Below, one piece after another: positions 17,932 to 23,878 of a DNA stretch of 64,000 bases. Every line of letters starts with the position of its first letter. Within the stretch, counting starts at the first letter, position 1. Origin of the DNA: Streptomyces olivaceus (GTDB lineage Bacteria; Actinomycetota; Actinomycetes; Streptomycetales; Streptomycetaceae). The notes beneath the pieces were generated by a model. The model saw only the letters and a list, made by a program, of their open reading frames with translations, had not been told where the DNA came from and ran no database searches. Made by a program: the position numbers and the translations under genes. The stretch is taken from positions 1 to 64,000 of the forward strand of contig NZ_JOFH01000025.1 of NCBI RefSeq assembly GCF_000721235.1, read 5' to 3'.

Positions 17932-18033
17932 ACAGGACTACGAACCGGCGTCCTGGACACGACCACGAACCGGCGTCCTGGACACGACCACGAACCGGCG
18001 TCCCGGACAGGACCACGAACCGGCGTCCCGGAA
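17916..18033. repeat. 25-bp tandem repeat starting in the pdtA 3' end
   Basis: Five copies of a 25-bp unit begin at 17916, 17941, 17966, 17991 and 18016 (core ACGAACCGGCGTCC). The first copy contains the last codons of pdtA and its TAG stop, so the array appears to have grown from the gene end. A GGCCCC/GGGGCC hairpin follows at 18034-18058. Confidence 0.85.
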
Positions 18034-18115
18034 GGCCCCGCGCTCACCGCGTGGGGCCTCGTCGGCGGTCGTGAGACCCTTGAGGTCAACCGACCTCCGA
18101 CCCGAAAGCCAGGCA

Positions 18116-18562
18116 GTGACCGCGACCGACCGCTCCATCGAACTCATCAACACGGCCGCCCAGGCGGCGGCCGACAAGCTCGCGCACGACATCATCGCCT
18201 ACGACGTCAGCGACGTGCTGTCGATCACGGACGCCTTCCTCCTCGCCTCCGCGCCCAACGACCGCCAGGTCAAGTCGATCGTCGACGAGGTCGAGGAGCG
18301 GCTGAACAAGGAACTCGGCGCCAAGCCGGTGCGCCGCGAGGGCGACCGCGAGGCCCGCTGGGTCCTGCTCGACTACGTCGACATCGTCGTCCACGTCCAG
18401 CACAGCGAGGAGCGCGTCTTCTACGCCCTCGAGCGGCTGTGGAAGGACTGCCCCGAGCTGGAGCTGCCCGCCGACGCCAAGGAGACCCGCGGCAAGGCCG
18501 AGGAGCACGCCAGGCAGCAGTCCGCCGAGGAGGCGACCGGAACCGACGGGGACTGGCGATGA
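18116..18562 (+). CDS. rsfS: Ribosomal silencing factor RsfS
   Basis: A 148-residue protein of the RsfS/YbeB/Iojap family, which binds ribosomal protein L14 and blocks joining of the 30S subunit when nutrients fall. Visible family features include AADKLAHDIIAYDVSDV, TDAFLLASAPNDRQVKSIVD, GDREARWVLLDYVDIVVHVQ and YALERLWKD. A charged tail follows. GTG 18116 fits the family start; there is only a weak AGGC before it. Its TGA overlaps the ATG of the next gene by four bases, so the two are translationally coupled. Linkage to nadD upstream is common in bacteria. Confidence 0.95.
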   Translation: MTATDRSIELINTAAQAAADKLAHDIIAYDVSDVLSITDAFLLASAPNDRQVKSIVDEVEERLNKELGAKPVRREGDREARWVLLDYVDIVVHVQHSEERVFYALERLWKDCPELELPADAKETRGKAEEHARQQSAEEATGTDGDWR

Positions 18563-19230
18563 GCGCCACCGGCGAGGTGACGGCGGGCCGGTCCGGACGC
18601 GGCCGGCGCGTCATCCTGTGGCGGCACGGCCAGACCTCGTGGAACGTGGAGCGCCGCTTCCAGGGCAGCACGGACGTCGAGCTGACCGAAACCGGCGTCG
18701 CCCAGGCCCGCCGCGCCGCCCAGCTGCTCGTGCACCTGGGGCCCGACGCCGTCGTCGCCTCCGACCTCGCGCGCGCCGCGGACACGGCCGCCGAGCTGTC
18801 CGTGCTCACCGGCCTCGAAGTGACCCTGGAGGAGGGCCTCAGGGAGACCTACGCGGGCGTCTGGCAGGGGCTGACCCACGACGAGATCATCGCCAGGTAC
18901 GGCGACGAGTACGCGGCGTGGAAGCGCGGCGAGCCCGTGCGCCGCGGCGGCGGCGAGCTGGAGACCGAGGTCGCCGACCGCGCCGCCCCCGTGGTGCTCC
19001 GGCACGCCGAGAAGCTCCCCGAGGACGGCACCCTCGTCGTGGTCAGCCACGGCGGCACCATCCGCACCACCATCGGTCGCCTGCTCGGCCTGGAACCGCA
19101 CAGCTGGGAGAGCCTCGGCGGCCTCACCAACTGCTGCTGGTCCGTCCTCGGCGAGGGCGCCCGCGGCTGGCGGCTCCTCGAGCACAACGCCGGCACGCTG
19201 CCGGAACCGGTGATCGGCGACGACGTCTGA
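18559..19230 (+). CDS. Histidine phosphatase family protein (phosphoglycerate mutase-like)
   Basis: A 223-residue enzyme of the RHG phosphatase superfamily. LWRHGQTSWN (about 23-32) carries the catalytic histidine, ETYAGVWQG the conserved glutamate region, and VVSHGGTIR (about 157-165) the second histidine. The size fits small-molecule phosphatases better than glycolytic mutases, which are longer. The ATG overlaps the rsfS stop (ATGA). The pairing with rsfS after nadD is conserved in actinomycetes, but the substrate is not known. Confidence 0.88.
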   Translation: MSATGEVTAGRSGRGRRVILWRHGQTSWNVERRFQGSTDVELTETGVAQARRAAQLLVHLGPDAVVASDLARAADTAAELSVLTGLEVTLEEGLRETYAGVWQGLTHDEIIARYGDEYAAWKRGEPVRRGGGELETEVADRAAPVVLRHAEKLPEDGTLVVVSHGGTIRTTIGRLLGLEPHSWESLGGLTNCCWSVLGEGARGWRLLEHNAGTLPEPVIGDDV

Positions 19231-19371
19231 GCGGGAGTCCCCGCCGCGGCCGGCGGGCGCGCGACCCGGATTTCACTTTCCGGCAGGTCGCAGGCTAAAG
19301 TTCTTCTTGTTCGCCCCGCCGGGCGGAGCGGACGAAGAGAAGGACCATGCGGCTCCGGTCGCGTGGCACCA

Positions 19372-19444
19372 GGGGCTATAGCTCAGTTGGTAGAGCGCCT
19401 GCATGGCATGCAGGAGGTCAGGAGTTCAATTCTCCTTAGCTCCA
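19372..19444 (+). tRNA. tRNA-Ala, anticodon GGC
   Basis: A 73-base cloverleaf: acceptor GGGGCTA/TAGCTCC with one G-T pair, D-arm GCTC/GAGC, anticodon stem CCTGC/GCAGG with loop ATGGCAT (anticodon GGC, reads GCC and GCT), T-arm AGGAG/CTCCT with loop TTCAATT, discriminator A. CCA is not encoded. It is identical to the copy at 20231 and followed directly by a hairpin terminator. Confidence 0.97.
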
Positions 19445-19458
19445 CAGCCCACGGACGA

Positions 19459-19488
19459 ATCCCGTCCCCTTCGGGGGGCGGGATTTTT
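19459..19488 (+). terminator. Intrinsic terminator after the first tRNA-Ala
   Basis: An 11-bp stem (19459-19469 with 19474-19484), TTCG loop, followed by TTTTT (19484-19488). A textbook intrinsic terminator 14 bases after the tRNA. Confidence 0.92.
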
Positions 19489-19645
19489 CGTACGTGCCCG
19501 CTTGAGCAACAGGCGTCCCACAGGCGTATACCCCTGTGGAACTCCGTGTCCGGACTGGTACTGATGCGTCGCTGACCGTATTGGCCCGGTCGTGGCAGAA
19601 TCAAACGGCCGGAAGGGGACCGCGGCCCGACGGGAGGGAGTGGCG

Positions 19646-19819
19646 ATGCCTGCGAGCATCCTCGAGGAGGTCGGTCACCTCCTCGGGTCAGCGGTGGCGC
19701 GTGACACGGCCACCCGCCTCGGGTGCCCCTCCTGCGGTTCCGGACACGTGGCCCAGGTCCTCGGTGACAATGGCGGTATCTCGTACGTGTGCACGGCCTG
19801 CGGCCACAGCTGGAGCTGA
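19646..19819 (+). CDS. Small zinc-ribbon protein (57 aa)
   Basis: MPASILEEVGHLLGSAVA followed by a zinc ribbon with two CxxC knuckles, CPSC and CTAC, about 20 residues apart. ATG 19646 has GGGAGGGAG a few bases upstream; longer GTG starts exist but add no conserved sequence. The next small zinc-binding gene begins three bases after the stop, so the two form a tiny operon between the duplicated tRNA genes. The fold suggests nucleic-acid or protein binding. I know of no assigned function. Confidence 0.75.
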   Translation: MPASILEEVGHLLGSAVARDTATRLGCPSCGSGHVAQVLGDNGGISYVCTACGHSWS

Positions 19820-19822
19820 TCG

Positions 19823-20056
19823 ATGGGTGCACACAGGCGGAAGTGCGACTGGTGCGGCAGCGGCACGCCCATCGTGCGCGACATGGAGCCCGTCAACCCC
19901 GACTACCAGTACTGGTGCGAGGAATGCGCGCGGGCTCTGATCATAAAAGGCGACCCCATCGAGACCTACCGCGAACTCGAGGGCGAGCCGATCTACGGCC
20001 GGCTCCTGGAGGAGCACTGCACGCTCAAGCGGTTCTACTCGTTCGTGACGGCCTAG
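19823..20056 (+). CDS. Small CxxC-CxxC zinc-binding protein (77 aa)
   Basis: MGAHRRKCDWCGSGTP carries the first CxxC pair and YWCEECARALI the second. The remainder (DPIETYRELEGEPIYGRLLEEHCTLKRFYSF) is likely helical. It is three bases downstream of the zinc-ribbon gene and probably co-translated. A LIM/treble-clef-like zinc fold is plausible; the function is unknown. The 173-bp stretch after it up to the second tRNA holds only a likely promoter. Confidence 0.75.
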   Translation: MGAHRRKCDWCGSGTPIVRDMEPVNPDYQYWCEECARALIIKGDPIETYRELEGEPIYGRLLEEHCTLKRFYSFVTA

Positions 20057-20230
20057 CCTCCCTGCCTAGCTTCCCTGCCGTGCCTTCCTGCCTTGCGTCT
20101 CTGCCTTCCGAAGGCGTCCCCACGGGACCCGACGGGGCGGAACGGGCAAACCGGAAACGATTTGGTGTGATGCCCGGTCGACCGTGTAATGTTGGCGTCG
20201 CCGCCGGGGAGACCGGGCGGCGGACAACAA

Positions 20231-20303
20231 GGGGCTATAGCTCAGTTGGTAGAGCGCCTGCATGGCATGCAGGAGGTCAGGAGTTCAATTCTCCTTAGCT
20301 CCA
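20231..20303 (+). tRNA. tRNA-Ala, anticodon GGC, second identical copy
   Basis: All 73 bases match the copy at 19372-19444, including the A at 3' end position 73 without encoded CCA. The flanking sequence differs apart from a few bases on each side, which suggests an old duplication or gene conversion and not a recent large duplication. Confidence 0.97.
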
Positions 20304-20312
20304 CAGCAGCAC

Positions 20313-20345
20313 GGAAACCCCCGGATCTTCGATCCGGGGGTTTCC
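20313..20345. terminator. Bidirectional hairpin terminator
   Basis: A perfect 15-bp stem: GGAAACCCCCGGATC (20313-20327) and GATCCGGGGGTTTCC (20331-20345). It sits between the second tRNA (plus) and the converging minus-strand gene ending at 20376, so it can serve both. Confidence 0.9.
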
Positions 20346-20375
20346 TCGTCTTCCGGCCCGATGGCGTCCCCGGCC

Positions 20376-21989
20376 TCAGCGGCCGAGAGCCCGGCGCCCC
20401 CGGCCCTGGGACAGGACCGGCAGGTTGGTGCGCGAGGACGGGGCCTGGCCGCGGGTGTCCTCCTCGATACGCAGGGCCAGGGCCGGGCACCGCCGCACCG
20501 CGCGCACCGCCTTGGCCTCCGCGAAGCGCGGCACGTCGGCCTGTGCGACGGTCGGGAAGCCGTCCGCGCCGAGCTGGAAGACCTCCGGGAGGATGTCCGC
20601 GCACAGCCCGTGGCCCCGGCACAGCGTCCAGTCGACGTAGATCTTCTGGCGGCTGGGACCGTTCTCCTCGCCTCCGCCGCCCGGGATGCCCGTAGGGGCC
20701 TTGCCGCCCTCGAAGAGCGGCAGGACGCCCTCCACGGGCCGTCCGCAGCCGTTGCCGAGGACATGGGCGGCCAGGTCGTCCGTGAACGCCTTGACGGTCG
20801 ACTCGAGGAACATCGCCGAGCCGTCCGGGTGCGAGCAGGCGCCGCGCCGCTTCACGTTCTTCGCGACCTGCTTGACCGCCTCCAGGGCCGCCGGACCACC
20901 GCCGTTCAGGATGTCCTCCAGGCCCCGCGCGGCGGCCGGCAGGCCGAGGTAGCAGGGGCCGCACTGGCCCGCGCTCTCCTCCGCCAGCCACTGCGCCACC
21001 CGCAGCGACTCGCCCAGCGGGCAGGTGTCCTGACTGATCGGCAGGATCGCGCCCGCGCCGAGCGCACCGCCCACCGCCTGGAGGGAGTTGCGGGAGACGA
21101 TCGCCTCGTCGACGGTGGCCGCGTCGATCCACTTGCCGTGGTAACCCCCCGTCAGCACGCCCTGCGGATTCGGCGGCGCACCGGCGAGCTGCAGGACGTA
21201 GCGCAGCGGCACGCCCGTGGGGACCTCGATGACCATCGGGCGGGCCACCGCGCCGGAGACCGTGAGCATCACGGTGCCCGGCTCGTCGTACAGGCCGGTG
21301 TTGCCGTAGCGCTCCGGGCCGATGCGGGCGGCGATCGCCAGCTGGGCGAAGGTCTCGGCGTTGGACAGCAGCGTCGGGGCGCCGCCGACGCCGCTCCTGG
21401 AGGCGCTCACCTTGCGGCCGGGCGGGATCGCCGGGCCGCCGTCGATGGAGCGGATCAGCGAGGCCGCCGCGCCGGTGACCATGCGCACCGGATTGCGCTG
21501 CACGCGCGCGCGGAGGGCGGAGCGGCGCCCGTTGCTCAGGCCGCGCTCGGCGAGGGCGGCCTCCATGGAGCGCTGCGTGGACTCGCGGGTGACCCCGATG
21601 ACGAGCGTGCGGGCGCCCATGGCCTCGGCGCACAGGAGTGCGCCGTCCAGGATCAGGTGCGGGGCGCGGTTGATCAGCACCGTGTCCTTGCGGCAGGCCG
21701 GCTCGTCCTCGCTGCCGTTGACGACCACGACCGGCCGCACGCCGCGCTTGATCGCCGCCTCGGCGACCGAGCGCAGCTTCTTGTGGAAGGGGAAGCCCGC
21801 GCCGCCGCGGCCCTTCAGGTTGATGCGTTCGGAGAGCTGCGCGAGCTGCTCGCCGCCCAGCGGTTCGAGCGGGCCGTGCACCTTGAGGTGCATCGGCAGG
21901 TCCAGGCGCTCGACAAGGTCGAAGCCCGACGTGAGCTGGGGAAGCCCGACCACACGGACCTCGGGTACGTCGGGCAGGGCCTCGTTCAC
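20376..21989 (-). CDS. NuoF-like FMN/Fe-S flavoprotein fused to a C-terminal ferredoxin
   Basis: A 537-residue cytosolic electron carrier. The N-terminal part resembles the NuoF subunit of complex I: GRGGAGFPFHKK (about 60-71) and NGSEDEPACRKD in the FMN/NADH fold. SAGQCGPC (about 350) plus a later cysteine in RRGAC fit its [4Fe-4S] site. The last 90 residues form a small ferredoxin, LCRGHGLC ... RRCPALAL, with the C-x5-C...CP pattern of [3Fe-4S]/[4Fe-4S] ferredoxins. GTG 21989 directly follows the stop of a minicistron. The gene is coupled to an upstream di-haem cytochrome, so NADH or ferredoxin electrons probably move to or from that membrane protein. The physiological partner is unknown. 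Confidence 0.82.
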   Translation of the reverse strand: MNEALPDVPEVRVVGLPQLTSGFDLVERLDLPMHLKVHGPLEPLGGEQLAQLSERINLKGRGGAGFPFHKKLRSVAEAAIKRGVRPVVVVNGSEDEPACRKDTVLINRAPHLILDGALLCAEAMGARTLVIGVTRESTQRSMEAALAERGLSNGRRSALRARVQRNPVRMVTGAAASLIRSIDGGPAIPPGRKVSASRSGVGGAPTLLSNAETFAQLAIAARIGPERYGNTGLYDEPGTVMLTVSGAVARPMVIEVPTGVPLRYVLQLAGAPPNPQGVLTGGYHGKWIDAATVDEAIVSRNSLQAVGGALGAGAILPISQDTCPLGESLRVAQWLAEESAGQCGPCYLGLPAAARGLEDILNGGGPAALEAVKQVAKNVKRRGACSHPDGSAMFLESTVKAFTDDLAAHVLGNGCGRPVEGVLPLFEGGKAPTGIPGGGGEENGPSRQKIYVDWTLCRGHGLCADILPEVFQLGADGFPTVAQADVPRFAEAKAVRAVRRCPALALRIEEDTRGQAPSSRTNLPVLSQGRGRRALGR

Positions 21990-22027
21990 TTAAAGCCTCC
22001 GCTCATTCACTTAAGGCGCTCGTTCAC
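21990..22027 (-). other. Two overlapping six-codon minicistrons between cytochrome and NuoF-like genes
   Basis: The cytochrome gene ends TTCAAGTGA. GTG 22027 overlaps that stop (GTGA) and reads MNERLK then TGA. GTG 22010 overlaps that TGA (again GTGA) and reads MNERRL then TAA. GTG 21989 of the NuoF-like gene follows with no gap and reads MNEAL. GGAGG motifs precede the first and third starts. The start region thus appears to have been repeated three times. It may relay terminating ribosomes to the next gene. Confidence 0.6.
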
Positions 22028-23271
22028 TTGAAACCTCCGGAAGGCGTGTTCCAGGGTTCGCCGGAACCCGGTGCGTCGAAGTCGTAGGACGGCGACGGCG
22101 CACCGGGGGGTGGTTCAGGGGTGGGACCGCTGTTGTACGTGTCAGTCGGGTAGTACGTGTCGTAGACCGCGTTCGTCTCACGCGTGTCGTACACATCACT
22201 CGAACCGTAGCCGGAGGCCTGCCCCGTGGCGTCCGTGCTGCCGTAGACCGGGATGGTGTGCCCGGTGTCGTTGAGCGGGTCGTAGACCGACTGGGGTGCC
22301 TCGCCGACCGGCGGCGGCGAGGGGATGGGCCAGCTGCCCGAGGTGCTGTTGCCGCCGTCCGCGAAGGGCATCGCCTGGGTGGGGCCCAGGTCGGACGGCA
22401 GGGGCGGGGACGCGGGGGCCTCGGCCGTCAGCGGCGGGTGTCCCGTCCCCGGGGGGCCGGACACCGCGCGGTACGCGGCGGCGAAGCCGTTCGCGGGCTC
22501 GGGGGTGGTGAGGCGCTCGGCGGATTCGTACAGCGGTGCCTGGCGCGGCGCCGGTATCGACCCGCCCGTCCGCTCGTAACCCGGCAGGGCGCCCGTTTCC
22601 TTCGCCCGGCCCCGGCCGCGGCTCTGCGCGGCCTCCCTGCGGACCGGCCGCTCCCCGGTCCCCAGGAGACCGGTGATCCGGTCGGCGACCCGGCGCTTGA
22701 CCGGGCGGGGCGCCGCCCGCAGCGCCAGGGCCGCCATGACGCCGAGCACGGACAGGCCGTAGAGGATCGTGAAGACCGGCTTCGCCGCGCGACCCGCGTA
22801 GAGCCCGTGCACCAGGGCCAGGCACCAGGCCGGGTAGGCAAGCATGTGCATGGCACGCCAGCGGGCCGCCACGGGGGCCGGGGACGCGAACCTGTTGCGC
22901 AGGGCGCCGGTGACGCCCACGAAGATCATGAGCATGCTGGCCAGAGTGCCGAAGCCGATCAGGACGGCGCGGCCGCCGAAGGACTCGTCGTCCGTCGCGA
23001 GCAGCCCGAAGGGGAGCACCGCGGCGACCCAGGTGGTGTGGTCCAGGGCGAGCTTGACGCCGATGTGCACCAGCAGGAACACGACCGAGGCGACCGCGGT
23101 GGTCCGGTGCACCGCCTGCGCCAGGATCCGCTGCCGGGTGTCGAGGACGATCCGGTCCTGGGCGAGCAGGCCCCAGATGACCGAGCAGCTGAGGAAGACC
23201 AGGGAGAGGACGCCGGCGCCGAAGTTGAGGAACTCCGCGAAGGTGTCGTCCACCGTGCTGTCGTCCGTCAT
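22024..23271 (-). CDS. Di-haem cytochrome b-type membrane protein with disordered cytosolic tail
   Basis: A 415-residue protein with about five or six transmembrane helices in residues 15-205. Histidines 55 and 69 lie on one helix and 142 and 155 on another, 14 and 13 residues apart, the pattern of proteins binding two b-haems across the membrane (ferric-reductase or cytochrome b561 type). Residues about 230-415 are Pro/Gly/Tyr/Ser-rich and probably disordered. ATG 23271 is preceded by GGGGAGG; the longer frame from 23412 adds only an Arg/Pro-rich shadow. It is followed by the NuoF/ferredoxin fusion, likely its redox partner. Confidence 0.78.
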   Translation of the reverse strand: MTDDSTVDDTFAEFLNFGAGVLSLVFLSCSVIWGLLAQDRIVLDTRQRILAQAVHRTTAVASVVFLLVHIGVKLALDHTTWVAAVLPFGLLATDDESFGGRAVLIGFGTLASMLMIFVGVTGALRNRFASPAPVAARWRAMHMLAYPAWCLALVHGLYAGRAAKPVFTILYGLSVLGVMAALALRAAPRPVKRRVADRITGLLGTGERPVRREAAQSRGRGRAKETGALPGYERTGGSIPAPRQAPLYESAERLTTPEPANGFAAAYRAVSGPPGTGHPPLTAEAPASPPLPSDLGPTQAMPFADGGNSTSGSWPIPSPPPVGEAPQSVYDPLNDTGHTIPVYGSTDATGQASGYGSSDVYDTRETNAVYDTYYPTDTYNSGPTPEPPPGAPSPSYDFDAPGSGEPWNTPSGGFK

Positions 23272-23441
23272 GACGGCAGGCCTCCCCACGTCAGGGACGC
23301 GCGGGGAGGCGGCGAACTGGTGCGCCGAGGGTGGATCAGGGGAGGGTTCATGGGGGCAACTCCGGAGCGGTTCGGGAAAGCGGTCCCGCTGCCGCACTCT
23401 AAGTGGCGCCATACCCGTGGGTACGAGGTTTGAGTTATTGC

Positions 23442-23503
23442 GTCGTTATCAAACGACCGTGCGCTTGTAGTGATGTCCTATAGGAGTCGTTACGCGAAGT
23501 AAC
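23442..23503. promoter_or_regulatory. Cluster of three palindromes, candidate operators
   Basis: Perfect inverted repeats at 23442-23457, 23477-23484 and 23489-23503 within 62 bp of AT-rich DNA upstream of the minus-strand redox genes. No known regulator consensus is claimed. Confidence 0.45.
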
Positions 23504-23537
23504 CTTTGACTTCGGTTCAGGAGCGACTCCGGTCGCC

Positions 23538-23562
23538 GGGGCGGGGTGGGGCGGGGTGGGGG
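23538..23562 (+). other. G-quadruplex-forming motif
   Basis: Five runs of four or five G separated by single bases (C, T, C, T). The loops are one base long, which favours a very stable parallel quadruplex. It is on the leuS coding strand, upstream of its promoter. Confidence 0.75.
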
Positions 23563-23678
23563 CCGTGTTCGGTCGGGAGGTGTGCCGGGTCCCGGTGGGC
23601 GGTGTACCGGCCGTCCGCCGAGTGGTGTGCCGGGTCCCGGTGGCCGGAAGCGCGTCGCGGCCCGCTCGGCGGCTGCGG

Positions 23679-23684
23679 TACCCT
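23679..23684 (+). promoter_or_regulatory. -10 element of the leuS leader transcript
   Basis: TACCCT, six bases before the ATG of the leader peptide. The transcript should start at or near that ATG, making a leaderless leader peptide. Confidence 0.55.
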
Positions 23685-23690
23685 GACGCC

Positions 23691-23729
23691 ATGCGTGCCG
23701 TACGCCTTCTGCTTAGCGAGCCGCGCTGA
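23691..23729 (+). CDS. leuS leader peptide (12 aa)
   Basis: ATG 23691 encodes MRAVRLLLSEPR then TGA. Three consecutive leucine codons (CTT CTG CTT), two of them rare CTT in this high-GC genome, act as the sensing codons: a ribosome short of charged tRNA-Leu should stall there. A hairpin CCGGCC/GGCCGG (23742-23763) and then an intrinsic terminator follow before leuS. Attenuators of leuS have been predicted in Streptomyces. The start is set by the -10 spacing, without a ribosome-binding site. Confidence 0.8.
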   Translation: MRAVRLLLSEPR

Positions 23730-23776
23730 TCAGTCCCGACCCCGGCCGTAGTCCGGAGGCCGGAATCGGCGCGGCG

Positions 23777-23801
23777 TCCCCTCCTGTGCGAGGGGATTTT
23801 T
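23777..23801 (+). terminator. Attenuator terminator upstream of leuS
   Basis: TCCCCT (23777-23782) pairs with AGGGGA (23791-23796), loop of eight bases, followed by TTTTT. It lies between leader peptide and leuS. An upstream CCGGCC/GGCCGG hairpin at 23742-23763 is the likely pause or competing structure. Confidence 0.8.
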
Positions 23802-23878
23802 CATTTCCCGGCCGGCGCAGCCGCCGGTCGTGAAGGTCGCAGCCGTTGGCAGAGACGATCGATGGAGCTTTGAGGATC

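Larger units (their letters stand above)
23272..23690. other. Divergent control region between the cytochrome gene and leuS leader
   Basis: A 419-bp spacer with no gene. An unusually AT-rich patch (about 23425-23525) holds three palindromes: GTCGTT-ATCA-AACGAC (23442-23457), CCTATAGG (23477-23484) and GTTAC-GCGAA-GTAAC (23489-23503), candidate operators. It is followed by a five-run G-quadruplex motif (23538-23562) and a 20-bp direct repeat (23579 and 23624). Confidence 0.6.

Noticed and set aside
18034..18058. Strong intrinsic terminator after pdtA
   Set aside because: The stem has a bulge and no T-run; transcription into rsfS is likely, so it was not listed as a terminator.
19372..20303. 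tRNA-flanked integrative element
   Set aside because: The 0.8 kb between the tRNA copies holds only two small genes and terminators; there is no integrase, excisionase or att-like duplicate other than the complete tRNA itself.
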